Shown here: piece by piece, positions 1-8,496 of the stretch | How the letters are laid out: each line of letters starts with the position of its first letter | Numbering within the stretch: position 1 is the stretch's first letter | Assembly (NCBI RefSeq): GCF_024300825.1 | Contig: NZ_CP101323.1 | Coordinates: 2,542,001-2,606,000, forward strand | Direction: 5' to 3' | Length of the DNA stretch: 64,000 bases | Source: Natronomonas gomsonensis | GTDB lineage: Archaea > Halobacteriota > Halobacteria > Halobacteriales > Haloarculaceae | The notes under the pieces: model-generated | What the model was told of the DNA's origin: nothing | Database searches by the model: none | What the model saw: the letters and a program-made list of their open reading frames with translations, nothing else | Program-made: the position numbers and the translations under genes

Positions 1-225
1 CTCGTCTTCGGTCTCGGCGATGAGTAACTCTGCCACGTCGTACGCCTCGAAGAAGGACTCGAGGAACGCACGGAGCGTCGACCCCTCGAAGGTGTACTCC
101 AACTTCGGCTGGCCGACGGCGCTGCGGACGTGTCCCGTACAGTGAACTCTGACGGTCGTCGTCTCCGATTGCTCGGTCGTACTCGTCTCCGACTCCTCGC
201 CGGTGAGGACGCCTGTATCGCTCAT
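1..225 (-). CDS. MoaD/ThiS-like small protein (haloarchaeal 'pterin cluster protein'), partial
   Basis: The C-terminus runs off the left edge of the window; 75 residues are visible. After an acidic Ser/Thr-rich leader of about 28 residues comes a stretch starting VRVHCTGHVR that fits the first beta strands and helix of a ubiquitin-like MoaD/ThiS fold. I recall similar haloarchaeal proteins being named pterin cluster protein; that is memory, not a search. The C-terminal Gly-Gly that would decide a sulfur-carrier role is outside the window. The start at 225 is supported by a CGAACATGTTCG palindrome exactly 39 nt upstream, a spacing shared with genes at the right end of the window. Confidence 0.6.
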   Translation of the reverse strand, partial: MSDTGVLTGEESETSTTEQSETTTVRVHCTGHVRSAVGQPKLEYTFEGSTLRAFLESFFEAYDVAELLIAETEDE

Positions 226-263
226 GTTTGAATGTAGGCACTCCGCACCCAAACGAACGGCCC

Positions 264-275
264 CGAACATGTTCG
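264..275. promoter_or_regulatory. CGAA-N4-TTCG palindrome (CGAACATGTTCG)
   Basis: Perfect 12-bp palindrome, 39 nt from the start of the MoaD-like gene (minus strand) and 54 nt from the zinc-ribbon gene (plus strand). No good TATA box lies between it and the minus-strand start, as expected for an activator-dependent promoter. Same motif as at 60452, 61188, 62583 and 63858. Confidence 0.6.
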
Positions 276-328
276 GAACAGTCGACGCCTCACCGAGGGC
301 TTATTTCCCGTCCGTCCTACGTCGGGAC

Positions 329-433
329 ATGGGCGATAGAGCCTGCAAGCGCCGATTCTGTCCGGTCTGTGACGCGCCGGCGACGGACCTCGACCAGGAG
401 TGCCCGGAGTGCGGCGAACCACTGGACGGTTAG
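329..433 (+). CDS. 34-residue CPxCG-type zinc-ribbon microprotein
   Basis: A very short protein with two CxxC knuckles (FCPVC and ECPECG) 17 residues apart, enough to bind one zinc ion. Small CPxCG zinc-finger proteins are common in haloarchaea and some affect biofilm or stress responses, but no role can be assigned here. The ATG at 329 is preferred because an AT-rich TTATTT box lies about 28 nt upstream. An in-frame start at 203 would overlap the divergent MoaD-like gene. Its stop overlaps the stop of the convergent HPP gene by a few bases. Confidence 0.65.
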   Translation: MGDRACKRRFCPVCDAPATDLDQECPECGEPLDG

Positions 434-939
434 CGGTAGGCAGGGTGGCTCTCGCCGACGACGCGCTCGAAGAGCCACATCACCGACAGGTGGACGGCAA
501 CCAAACCAACGACGCTCGCGACGATGATGGTCGCCTGCAACGGCGTCGACAGCAGTCCGAGCGAGACGATGAGCGTCGTCGCACACGCCGGCGCGTGATT
601 GGTGTCGGTCGCTATCATCGCCCAACTGGTCGCGACGATAGAGAGGACACCGCTCGTGGCCAACCGCAACCCGTCGGTCGACAGCGCGGGCGGCAGCGTC
701 GTCAGCGTGACGCCCGGTGCAACGGCCCAGTACGCGCCCAATCCCGCGATGGCACCGATGACGTGACTTCCGACGACGCGGTAGGCGTGGGTCCGCTCGC
801 CGCGGCGGTCGAATGCGAGGATGTACGCCGACGGGCCGAGACTCGGGAAGACGAACGGCTGGCCGCTCGCCCACGCGACGGCGCCCAACACCGTAAACAG
901 TAGTCCTGCGTAGAGACTCGTCCCGACTCGGCGTCGCAT
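430..939 (-). CDS. HPP family membrane protein
   Basis: A 169-residue protein with about four hydrophobic segments, starting MRRRVGTSLYAG. It fits the HPP integral membrane family, whose members include chloroplast and cyanobacterial nitrite transporters; substrate here is unknown. The signature region reads HAPACATTLIV, so the family's His-Pro-Pro has become His-Ala-Pro. The longer reading back to 1272 adds an Arg-rich, non-family extension and would overlap the divergent lipoprotein gene, so the start at 939 is used. Confidence 0.75.
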   Translation of the reverse strand: MRRRVGTSLYAGLLFTVLGAVAWASGQPFVFPSLGPSAYILAFDRRGERTHAYRVVGSHVIGAIAGLGAYWAVAPGVTLTTLPPALSTDGLRLATSGVLSIVATSWAMIATDTNHAPACATTLIVSLGLLSTPLQATIIVASVVGLVAVHLSVMWLFERVVGESHPAYR

Positions 940-1124
940 ACCTCGCCGTCCGTCGCCGTGGTTCAAAACCCTCCGATTCTCGGCCGGAAAACTGACCGAC
1001 TCTGAAACCCAACCGACGGAACCACTGGTGGCTGCACCTCCCGAACTAAATACGCTTCGCCGGTCCACGGTGGCTGTGGCTCGTCGGGTGTTTATAACCG
1101 GTACCGGCGTGAAGGCGGAAACGG

Positions 1125-2318
1125 ATGAAACGAAACACCCCCGCTGACGCCCTCTCTCGCCGACGAGTCCTGTCGTCGGTCGTGGCTGCCGGAGCGATTT
1201 CCGTGGCCGGCTGTACGACGACGCTCCCGCCGTTGGGCCAGCGCGTCCGGTTCGGCCGCATCGACTTCCCACCGTCGGACCCGCCGGCGTACCGCAGGTG
1301 GATTCCCACCCGGTCGGCGCTTCCCGAGGACCACGCGGCGGCGACCCACGCCGCTCGTCCCGGAACCCTCCCGCCGGGGACGATCGGTCGCGGGCTATTC
1401 GTCGGCCCGTCCGATTACCTCGGCACCGACTTCGACGAGTACGAACGTGCGGTCGCCGCCGGTGGTGCGTTCGTCTTCGAGGGGTCGACCGGTCCGGATG
1501 TCGTCGCCGACGCTCTCGACGGCACCGGTTACGAACCCGCCGGTAGCTACGAATCCTACACGCTCTACGACAGAGACGACACGCCGCGTGCGGTCGCCGT
1601 CACCGACGGGGCCGTCATCTGGGCGCAGGGTGAGAACCGTCACCGCTCCATCGAAGTCGCCGCCGACGTCGGCGCTGGCCGCATCGACCGTCGGCACGAG
1701 ACCGACGACGACTTCGAAGCGATGACGAACGCGATGGGGACGAACGATTTCGACATCATCGACGGTCTCGATCTCGGGTTGGAGTCGACTGCCGACGCCC
1801 TCGTCACCGGCACGTCCCACGCCTACCGGGAGGACACTGCGTACTTCCGGAGTCAGCACCTCTTCGAGAGCGCCGAGTCGGTTCCGGAGGAGTCGATCAA
1901 ACGGGAACTCCGTGCCAGCGAGACCGCAGTCAGAGCCGAGGCTGTCGACGTGCGAACGGAGGGACGGCGTGTGATCATCGAGACCAGAACCGACGGTTCG
2001 GATATCGGTGTCGACTGGCGAACGCCACAGATTACGTGGGGAGCCGACCACGACCCCGACTCCGGAACGGTGACCCTCCGCCACGAGGCTGGCCATCCGG
2101 TCGACGCCGAGGCGCTGGTCGTGTCGAAACGGGAAACCGGGGCGTCCAACAGCGGGTTCCCGGAGGCCGACGGCCGGCAGTTCGCCGAGGCCTACGACAC
2201 CGTCGAACCGGGAGACACCCTTGAGGTCACTGTCGGGGAGTCGACGGTCTCAGTGTTCGTCTCGTTCCGCCCGTCCGAACACCGAACCAGCCGACTGTTA
2301 ACCTACAACCTGTCGTGA
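1125..2318 (+). CDS. Tat-exported lipoprotein of unknown function
   Basis: A 397-residue protein. The N-terminus has a twin-arginine signal (SRRRVLSSVV) followed by a lipobox ending SVAGC, so it is probably exported folded and lipid-anchored outside the cell. The rest is acidic with mixed beta/alpha character; I recognise no catalytic motif. A TTTATAA box at about 1090 sits about 30 nt before the ATG, consistent with a leaderless transcript. The following regulator gene is close behind. Confidence 0.7.
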   Translation: MKRNTPADALSRRRVLSSVVAAGAISVAGCTTTLPPLGQRVRFGRIDFPPSDPPAYRRWIPTRSALPEDHAAATHAARPGTLPPGTIGRGLFVGPSDYLGTDFDEYERAVAAGGAFVFEGSTGPDVVADALDGTGYEPAGSYESYTLYDRDDTPRAVAVTDGAVIWAQGENRHRSIEVAADVGAGRIDRRHETDDDFEAMTNAMGTNDFDIIDGLDLGLESTADALVTGTSHAYREDTAYFRSQHLFESAESVPEESIKRELRASETAVRAEAVDVRTEGRRVIIETRTDGSDIGVDWRTPQITWGADHDPDSGTVTLRHEAGHPVDAEALVVSKRETGASNSGFPEADGRQFAEAYDTVEPGDTLEVTVGESTVSVFVSFRPSEHRTSRLLTYNLS

Positions 2319-2431
2319 CTGCTATCGATGTCTCCACTCGGACGTGCGCCAACGACGCTGCAGGAACGCTTTCGGTCGGCGTCCGCGAAGCGAGCGGTGA
2401 ACTATTTGTATCTCCCCCGAGAGGCACGGCC

Positions 2432-2794
2432 GTGAGCGGACCGTCAGATCCCGCCCTCGGAACCGTCGTCGGACTCCTCGACGATGACTATGTCCGGACG
2501 GTGCTGGAGGCGACCGCTCGGAAACCGCACTCGACGGCCGAACTCGCCGAGGTGGCCGACGTGTCAAGACAGACGGTGTACCGCCGGCTCGAGGGGCTGA
2601 AGGCGGCCGGCCTCGTGGCCGAATCCACACGCCCCCGGGCTGACGGTCACCACGAGACCGTCTACGAGGCGGCACTGTCGGAACTCCGGGTCGAACTCAC
2701 CGACGAGGGGTTCTCGTTCACCATCGACCTCGAACCGCCCGAATCCGACGCCGCCGACGAACTCACGAAACTGTGGGAGGGGTTCCGATCATGA
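2432..2794 (+). CDS. Winged helix-turn-helix regulator (ArsR-like)
   Basis: A 120-residue DNA-binding protein. Residues about 18-65 form a winged helix: STAELAEVADVSRQTVYRRL is the HTH, followed by a wing rich in charged residues. The GTG at 2432 is chosen because a CTATTTGT box lies 23-30 nt upstream; an earlier GTG at 2315 would overlap the previous stop and add a non-conserved tail. It overlaps the next gene by an ATGA, so the two are probably one transcript. In haloarchaea such regulators are often paired with a small membrane protein. Confidence 0.75.
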   Translation: MSGPSDPALGTVVGLLDDDYVRTVLEATARKPHSTAELAEVADVSRQTVYRRLEGLKAAGLVAESTRPRADGHHETVYEAALSELRVELTDEGFSFTIDLEPPESDAADELTKLWEGFRS

Positions 2795-3105
2795 CACTGC
2801 TGGGCTTCGAACCGGTCGTTCTCGTGTTGATGGCGTTCGCGGCCGCGTCGGTCGCTCTCGGCCTGTTCATCAGCTATCAGGCCTATCGCGGCCTGCGACG
2901 GAACGACAGCAGACAGATGCTGTATCTCTCCGTCGGGATGATTCTCCTGTTCGGCGTCGCCTACGGCTTGGCGTTTATCACCTCGGTGTTCCTGCAGTTC
3001 CGCATCCTGCCGTTGATATATCAGGATGCGCTCCGCGTCGGTGTCCGCATCGCGCAGTTCGTCGGCTTGGTCTGTATCGCCTACTCGATGTACGCCTCCC
3101 GGTGA
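2791..3105 (+). CDS. Small membrane protein (DUF7521-like), partner of wHTH gene
   Basis: A 104-residue protein with three hydrophobic helices and a basic loop (RGLRRNDSRQ) after the first. It starts at the ATG inside the ATGA overlap with the upstream regulator, so the pair is translationally coupled. Comparable wHTH plus three-helix pairs occur widely in haloarchaea; I believe the membrane part is the DUF7521 family, from memory. Function unknown; a membrane sensor coupled to the regulator is a reasonable guess only. Confidence 0.65.
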   Translation: MTLLGFEPVVLVLMAFAAASVALGLFISYQAYRGLRRNDSRQMLYLSVGMILLFGVAYGLAFITSVFLQFRILPLIYQDALRVGVRIAQFVGLVCIAYSMYASR

Positions 3106-3214
3106 CCTCCGCTCGCGGCGTCGGCGTTCCGATGTCGTGGAGACGACCTTGCCGATTCGGTTACTCGACCCGTTGACAAATTTTATCAAGAATGCGTGGG
3201 AGGATGCACACTGC

Positions 3215-3634
3215 ATGACGCGCGCACTCAAGGGCTCCGGGTTTCTGGGGCTCGCAGTGATGATGGCGGTGGGGTTGCATCAGTTCGTAATTCTGTCAGG
3301 TGGGGACGCCGTCCCGGGGTGGATGATTGGCGGTCACGCACACCTCGGTGTACTCTCGATTCTGGCAATCGTAATGGGGTTCGCCGTCCCTGCACTCGGT
3401 GTCACCGGGAACCTCCGGACGGCCGTAACCGGACTGTTCATCGCAGGACAGTGGGGCATCCCCGGAATCGTCTGGCTGGGTGAGGGCTTCGGACTCATGT
3501 TCCTCATGCCGACCGGGTTCATCTGGGGCGGTGCACTCATCGTCTCGATGCTCATCATGTTCTACAAATCCGTCACACAACCCGGCGGCGCTGTCGGTGG
3601 TGGCCCATCGACTGTGGCACCCTCGGACGACTGA
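3215..3634 (+). CDS. Four-helix membrane protein, function unknown
   Basis: A 139-residue protein with about four hydrophobic segments and a short polar Gly/Pro-rich tail. It contains a GGHAHLGVLSIL segment within a helix; His-rich helix starts of this type recall haem-copper/NO-reductase-like helices, but one His pair is not enough to claim metal binding. The ATG at 3215 is preferred over the longer frame because AAATTTTATC lies about 30 nt upstream, matching a leaderless promoter. Confidence 0.6.
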   Translation: MTRALKGSGFLGLAVMMAVGLHQFVILSGGDAVPGWMIGGHAHLGVLSILAIVMGFAVPALGVTGNLRTAVTGLFIAGQWGIPGIVWLGEGFGLMFLMPTGFIWGGALIVSMLIMFYKSVTQPGGAVGGGPSTVAPSDD

Positions 3635-4101
3635 CGGAAGCGACGACTGCCCTCCGATACGGGGCATCGGTTTTTCGCTGCGTTGAATCCCGGGGCATTG
3701 AAACCGCTCGGTCCCGAAAACACAACTCGGTGGCGGTGACGAAAGTTACCCCCTCTGAGCCCCTTGTGATGAGGGACTTTCTCCGAGCCACCGTTCCAGT
3801 TCTGATGAGACACCTCAACAGTCCGCCAGCAAGTAGCATCCGCGCGAGCGAAGCGAGCGCGGTTCTCCGCGCCGAACGCAGTGAGGCGCGGGTTGCGGGC
3901 TTGCCCGCAACCGTACCGTCGTGGCGGCTTCGCCGCCACGCACGGGACCGAGGGCCGACCAACGGGAGGCCCGACGTGTCTTTTTCATGAACGTTCGGAA
4001 GACGCCGTTGGCGTCTTCCGCAGCCCATCAGAAATCTCCGATTTCTGAGGGCGTTTTTGCCGGTCGCTCGCCCTCGGCGAGCGACCGTGCAAAAAGGTTC
4101 G
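3635..4101. repeat. Intergenic array of short-loop hairpins
   Basis: No gene is seen in these 467 bases. The right half holds five perfect inverted repeats with tiny loops: 3891-3912 (10-bp stem, loop TT), 3920-3940 (9 bp, TTC), 3996-4020 (11 bp, GTT), 4029-4047 (8 bp, TCC) and 4061-4087 (12 bp, CTC). The last is extended by TTTTTGC/GCAAAAA to 4054-4095 with one bulged T. A weaker stem lies at 3857-3872. Stem sequences differ from each other, but the geometry is the same. The array follows the 3' end of the minus-strand engB and of the plus-strand membrane gene, so it may act as a bidirectional terminator. Confidence 0.75.
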
Positions 4102-4722
4102 CTAGAAGAACTTGAACAAATCGTCCCGCTGCTGTTCGTGGAGGTGGTGGCGAACGGCTTGATTGAGCGCTTCGATGTTGCCGCGTTTCGCCGAGATGGG
4201 TGCGAGAATCTCGTCGAACTGCTGCCAGGGGGTATAGAGGCCGAGGCGTTCGGCGAGGTCGTCGAGGCGTTCGTCGCGGTCGTCGACTTTGTCCATCTTG
4301 TTGACGGCGACGACGGTGGGGACGCCGAGTTCCTGCAGGAAGCCAAACATCTCGACGTCGTGTGGTATCTCCTCGGGGCCGGAGTGGCGGTCGATGATGT
4401 CGACGACGGCCTTTCCGTCGACGACCAACACGGCGACGAGAATGTTGTCGGCGTACTCCTCTACGTACTGGACCACGTCGCGTTTGATGTCCTCGCGGAC
4501 CTCCTCGGGGACGCCGGACATGAATCCGAACCCGGGCAAGTCGGTGATGACGAAGTCCTCCGCGGCCCAGTCGTAGTGGTTGGGTTTCCGGGTGACGCCG
4601 GGGCTGCCGCCGGTGGCGAACTTCGAGTGGCCGGTGAGTTCCCGCATCAACGTCGATTTGCCGACGTTGGAGCGCCCGACGAGGACGACTTCGGCCTCCC
4701 GGTTCGGGCGTGTATCGAACAT
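4102..4722 (-). CDS. engB: GTP-binding protein EngB (YihA family)
   Basis: A 206-residue P-loop GTPase of the TrmE-Era-EngA-EngB-Septin-like group. Visible motifs are G1 GRSNVGKST (residues 16-24), G3 DLPGFG, G4 NKMD and G5 SAK, in the expected order. In bacteria EngB helps assemble the large ribosomal subunit; the archaeal role is presumed similar. Length matches the family. It ends at a hairpin array. Confidence 0.88.
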   Translation of the reverse strand: MFDTRPNREAEVVLVGRSNVGKSTLMRELTGHSKFATGGSPGVTRKPNHYDWAAEDFVITDLPGFGFMSGVPEEVREDIKRDVVQYVEEYADNILVAVLVVDGKAVVDIIDRHSGPEEIPHDVEMFGFLQELGVPTVVAVNKMDKVDDRDERLDDLAERLGLYTPWQQFDEILAPISAKRGNIEALNQAVRHHLHEQQRDDLFKFF

Positions 4723-4767
4723 ACCGTCGATTGACGGTTCGACCGGATAAGGAGCGCGGTCCTCGGT

Positions 4768-5241
4768 TCAGGCCGACTCGACGGCTTCGAGAACCGCCTC
4801 GTAGTCGGGTTCGTTCGTGGGGTCGTCGGCGACCCACTCGTAGACGACCGTTCCGTCACCGTCGAGAACGAAGACGGCGCGGTTGGCGATGTCGAACAGC
4901 CCGAGGTCGGGGATGTCGATTTCGAGGTCGTAGGCGCCGATGGCGTCGCCGGCCATGTCGCTGACGAGGTCGAACTCGATGCCGTGTTCCTCGCGGAAGG
5001 CGCCCTGTGAGAACGGCGAGTCGGCGCTGATACCGTACACCGTTGCGCCGGCGTCCTCGAAGTGTTCGAGCCGCTCTTGGAACGCCACCATCTCGTTGGT
5101 ACACGGCGGGGTAAACGCGCCCGGGAAGAACGCCAACACGACCGGTCCGTCGCCGAGGTGGTCGGCGAGGTCGAACGATTCGTGGTCGCTGGTTCCAACC
5201 GTCGCGGTGAACGTCGGTGCGGAAGTTCCTGTCGAGACCAT
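4768..5241 (-). CDS. 1-Cys peroxiredoxin (AhpC/TSA, AhpE-like)
   Basis: A 157-residue thioredoxin-fold peroxidase that reduces hydroperoxides in the cytoplasm. The peroxidatic site is the TPPCT motif with Cys47, and it is the only Cys in the protein, so no intramolecular resolving Cys exists and an external thiol must regenerate it. Family features FFPGAFTPPCT and the later VLDGDGTVVYEW strand are present. It lies 45 nt upstream of engB on the same strand, so co-transcription is possible. Confidence 0.85.
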   Translation of the reverse strand: MVSTGTSAPTFTATVGTSDHESFDLADHLGDGPVVLAFFPGAFTPPCTNEMVAFQERLEHFEDAGATVYGISADSPFSQGAFREEHGIEFDLVSDMAGDAIGAYDLEIDIPDLGLFDIANRAVFVLDGDGTVVYEWVADDPTNEPDYEAVLEAVESA

Positions 5242-5337
5242 ACACGTCGTACGGTTGGATTAAAGATAAACCCCGTCCCGTTCGTGTTCGGCCTGTCGGT
5301 TCGGTAGCGTTAACGCCCCTCGCTTCGATGGCCGCCT

Positions 5338-6633
5338 GTGCGACTCGTCCAGGTGACCATTCCCGCTGGGAAGCGACAGGCCGTACTCAGTGTCCTCGAC
5401 GAGGAGGGTATCGACTACGTCGTCACCGAGGAGACGAGCGGCCGCGAGTACACCGCAGTCGCGTACTTCCCGCTTCCGACGAACGCGGTCGAACCCATCC
5501 TCGAAGAGCTCCGAGAGGTCGGTCTCGACCGCGAGGCGTACACGGTCGTGTTGAGCGCCGAAACAGTCGTCTCCGAACGGTTCGAACAACTGAAGGAGAG
5601 CTACGCGGAGAAGGAGGAAAGCGAAGAGCGCATCGCCAGACAGGAACTCGAAGCGCGCGCGGAGGAACTGGCGTCGTCGCTGCCGACCTACGTCGTGATG
5701 ACGGTCGTCTCGGCGATTATCGCCACCGCGGGACTGCTGCTCGACTCTCCGGCGACGGTCGTAGGGTCGATGGTTATCGCCCCGCTCATCGGCCCGGCGA
5801 TGGCCGCGGCGGTCGGCAGCGTCATCGACGACACGGACCTGTTCAGACGCGGCGCAGTACTGCAGTTGCTCGGCGTCGTCCTCTCTATCGTCGCGGCGAC
5901 GGCCTTCGCCATCTTCGTCCAGACGACGAACCTCGTTCCGCCGGGGTTGGACCCGCTTGCGCTCTCGGAGGTCGAAGAGCGGCTGTCGCCGAACTTCCTG
6001 TCACTTGCGGTCGCAATCGGGGCCGGCGTCGCCGGTGCGGTGAGTTTGATGACCGGCGTCTCGGCGGCGCTGGTCGGCGTCATGATTGCCGTCGCGCTCA
6101 TCCCGCCGGCGGCGACGGTCGGGATCGGCATCGCCTACGGCGAGCCGTCGCTGGCGCTCGGGTCGGCCGTCCTCGTCGCCGTCAACGTCCTCTCTATCAA
6201 CCTCGCGGCGCTCGTCGTGTTGTGGTACTCCGGCTACCGGCCCCAGCAGTTCTTCCAGCGCGACCAGGCCCGTGTGGCGACGCTCAAGCGCGTCGTCTTT
6301 CTCGTCGGCGCCATCGCCGTCCTCTCGCTGTTCCTCGGCGGCGTCACGTTCGACTCCTATCAGACCGCCACCACCGAACAGGACATCCGTGCCGGCGTCG
6401 ACGCCGAACTCGAGGACCCGGCCTACGACGGCTACGAACTCGTCGAACTCGAGGTGGGGACGACGAGCGAGTACGTCCTCTTCCACCGTCCCTCGGAGGT
6501 CGTCGTGACCGTCGGCGTCCCGCCCGATGCGCCACGGCCGGGGCTTGCGGCCGCTATCGACCAGCGACTGGCTGCCGAGTACGGTCTCGACGTGGACGTT
6601 CAGGTTCGGTACCTCGAAATCGAGGAGAGTTGA
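5338..6633 (+). CDS. DUF389 / TIGR00341 family membrane protein
   Basis: A 431-residue protein. Residues 1-110 form a soluble alpha/beta domain, followed by a charged coiled segment rich in Glu. A membrane domain of about six helices covers roughly residues 118-340, including the conserved GSMVIAPLIGPAMA motif, then a soluble C-terminal domain. These match the DUF389 family, whose transport substrate is unknown. It starts with GTG at 5338; translation begins directly with the beta strand RLVQVTIP. Stand-alone transcription is likely. Confidence 0.82.
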   Translation: MRLVQVTIPAGKRQAVLSVLDEEGIDYVVTEETSGREYTAVAYFPLPTNAVEPILEELREVGLDREAYTVVLSAETVVSERFEQLKESYAEKEESEERIARQELEARAEELASSLPTYVVMTVVSAIIATAGLLLDSPATVVGSMVIAPLIGPAMAAAVGSVIDDTDLFRRGAVLQLLGVVLSIVAATAFAIFVQTTNLVPPGLDPLALSEVEERLSPNFLSLAVAIGAGVAGAVSLMTGVSAALVGVMIAVALIPPAATVGIGIAYGEPSLALGSAVLVAVNVLSINLAALVVLWYSGYRPQQFFQRDQARVATLKRVVFLVGAIAVLSLFLGGVTFDSYQTATTEQDIRAGVDAELEDPAYDGYELVELEVGTTSEYVLFHRPSEVVVTVGVPPDAPRPGLAAAIDQRLAAEYGLDVDVQVRYLEIEES

Positions 6634-6697
6634 TGGCTCAAAGGCCTCTTTGAGCTACCGTCGTTTATACGCTGTCTCCCACCGACTACCCTCGTGT

Positions 6698-7441
6698 ATG
6701 TCCCCGAAGAAACTCTCGGCGCTCGTCGTGGCGACGGCCCTCCTCGCAGCGGGGTTGGTCGGCGCCGCGATGGTGATGCCGACTGGAGCACAGAACGCCG
6801 ACGAAACGGCTGACCGGACGATCACCGTCGACGCGACCGGCGAGGCCGACGCCGCACCGAATCAGGCCGTCCTCCGAATCGCCGTGACTGCCGAAGGTGA
6901 CGACCCCCAGACGGTTCGCGACGACCTCTCGACAGGCGCCGCGGACCTCCGTGAGAACCTCGCCAACGCGAACGTCTCCGAGGAGCAATACGAAACCGGC
7001 GAGTACCGCATCCGACAGGACCGCCGGCCGCCGCGTGAGGAACAGACCGCCGACGCCCCCGAGTACCGTGGCGCCCACGAATTCGAGGTGACGCTCGATG
7101 ACCCCGACCGCGTCGGTGCGGTTATCGATGCCGCCGCGGACGCCGGTGCCGAAGTCAACCACGTCTCCTTTACGCTCTCGGATGAGCGCCGCGAGGAACT
7201 TCGTTCGGACGCCATCGCCGACGCGATGAGCGATGCGCGACTGCAGGCCGACACCATCGCGAACAACGGCGACCTCAGCGTCACCAGCGTCGCGAATGTC
7301 GACGCCTCCGAACAGCGGTACTCGCCGGTTCGATACGAGGCCGCCGCAGCGGGCGCGGCCGCCGACGGCACCTCGGTGTCCCCCGGCGATGTCACGGTCT
7401 CGTACAACGTCCGCGTGACCTACAACGCGACGACGAACTGA
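6698..7441 (+). CDS. SIMPL (DUF541) domain secreted protein
   Basis: A 247-residue protein with an N-terminal Sec-type signal or membrane anchor (KKLSALVVATALLAAGLVGAA). The remainder matches the SIMPL fold: an ITVDATGEADAAPNQA start, a central VSEEQYETGEYRI segment and a VTVSYNVRVTY ending. Members are periplasmic or membrane proteins of unknown function linked to oxidative or envelope stress in some bacteria. The ATG at 6698 follows a TTTATAC box about 30 nt upstream; the longer frame back to 6527 runs inside the DUF389 gene and is rejected. Confidence 0.82.
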   Translation: MSPKKLSALVVATALLAAGLVGAAMVMPTGAQNADETADRTITVDATGEADAAPNQAVLRIAVTAEGDDPQTVRDDLSTGAADLRENLANANVSEEQYETGEYRIRQDRRPPREEQTADAPEYRGAHEFEVTLDDPDRVGAVIDAAADAGAEVNHVSFTLSDERREELRSDAIADAMSDARLQADTIANNGDLSVTSVANVDASEQRYSPVRYEAAAAGAAADGTSVSPGDVTVSYNVRVTYNATTN

Positions 7442-7521
7442 CGGTCCACGCGGCACCTGCCGCGTCACTTGCTGTCCCTCGACAGCCCGCTTTTTATGTC
7501 CGCTCCGACCGTACTGAAGGT

Positions 7522-7971
7522 ATGGACGAGACGACCGTCGACAGTTGGGGCGAGGCGATTCCGTTGGCGCGAGCGCTCGGCTACGACGGGTCCGTTCGGG
7601 TCTCCAAGGTCGACGAACCCACGCTCCCGACCGACCTCGACGTGGTCTCCTCGAACTTCCCGTGGTCTGTGCATAAGGGCGCCCTCGCCGTCTATCGGGA
7701 ACGCGAACGCGGCGACCATCTCCAGATACGCGAGTACCCGGCGTTCTGGGTCGTCTCCCTGGACCACTACAACCCCCACTTCCGCCCGATCGAACACGCC
7801 ACCGTCGATATCCCGGTCCACATGATTCTCGCCCTCGGGGCGCTGACCCCCGTTCGTGGCTACCGCTGGGTGTTCGGCGACCGGCTCCCCTCCCCCACCG
7901 CCGCGGTCGCCTTCTCGACGTCGACCATCGGGATGCTTCCGCGATTCGGCCGGAAACTGCTGTTCAGTTAG
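7522..7971 (+). CDS. Conserved hypothetical protein, 149 residues
   Basis: A soluble-looking protein with mixed charge and several aromatic residues. No recognised motif; two weakly hydrophobic stretches near residues 95-105 and 125-140 are too short for clear membrane helices. G/C-rich third positions and a TTTTTATG box about 30 nt upstream support a real gene with a leaderless start. Confidence 0.6.
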   Translation: MDETTVDSWGEAIPLARALGYDGSVRVSKVDEPTLPTDLDVVSSNFPWSVHKGALAVYRERERGDHLQIREYPAFWVVSLDHYNPHFRPIEHATVDIPVHMILALGALTPVRGYRWVFGDRLPSPTAAVAFSTSTIGMLPRFGRKLLFS

Positions 7972-8051
7972 GCGGTCGCGGGACCGCCCGACACTCCACC
8001 GTACCGCTCGGAGCCGCCACGCTCAAACGACTCCTCCGACGACTGCTGACT

Positions 8052-8408
8052 GTGACCGCCCGCCACTGGATTCGTGTCCTCCTCGCAGTACTCGTGTACG
8101 GAACCGCAATCAGTATCGGCGGTGCCCTCTTCGTATCCGACCCCACCGACCCGATTCTCGTAGTCCCCGTCGGTGGTGGCCTCGCGGTTATCGCCCACGC
8201 CGTCCGGACGGCACAGCTGGACGAAGTCGGCTACGCCGTCGGGGGCATGTGGGCCACGATACTCGTCGTCTCGGTCGGCGTCGGCGTCGTCGAAACGGTC
8301 GCTCTTTCCGGCCGTTCCCTTGCGAGCGATTCGGTCGACGTGTTGGGGGCAGTGGTTGTTACGACCGTTCTTATCGTCGGATACGTAGTGGCGCTGAAAC
8401 GCGCTTAG
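8052..8408 (+). CDS. Small four-helix membrane protein
   Basis: A 118-residue protein with four hydrophobic segments and very short loops. It starts at a GTG (8052) giving the basic N-terminus MTARHWIR typical of a cytoplasmic end. Not recognised as a named family. It is convergent with the NOG1-type GTPase, and a hairpin array fills the space between the two stops. Confidence 0.55.
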   Translation: MTARHWIRVLLAVLVYGTAISIGGALFVSDPTDPILVVPVGGGLAVIAHAVRTAQLDEVGYAVGGMWATILVVSVGVGVVETVALSGRSLASDSVDVLGAVVVTTVLIVGYVVALKRA

Positions 8409-8420
8409 CGGAACATCGTT

Positions 8421-8496
8421 CGAGGTTGCCGCAGGCGACCTCGCTACTCACGGCGACCGCTGGCCGCCGTTCGTCAGCGGAACCTTCGGTTCCGCT
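8421..8496. terminator. Three tandem hairpins between convergent genes
   Basis: Three inverted repeats with 3-nt loops follow one another: 8421-8443 (10-bp stem with one G-T pair, loop GCA), 8450-8470 (9 bp with one A-C mismatch, loop GCT) and 8476-8496 (9 bp perfect, loop TTC). The last touches the stop codon of the GTPase gene. Same geometry as the array at 3891-4087. A bidirectional terminator is the simplest reading. Confidence 0.6.

Noticed and set aside
3841-3861. GCGAGCGAAGCGAGCGC as part of the hairpin array
   Set aside because: It is a direct-repeat pattern, not an inverted repeat, so it was left out of the stem list.
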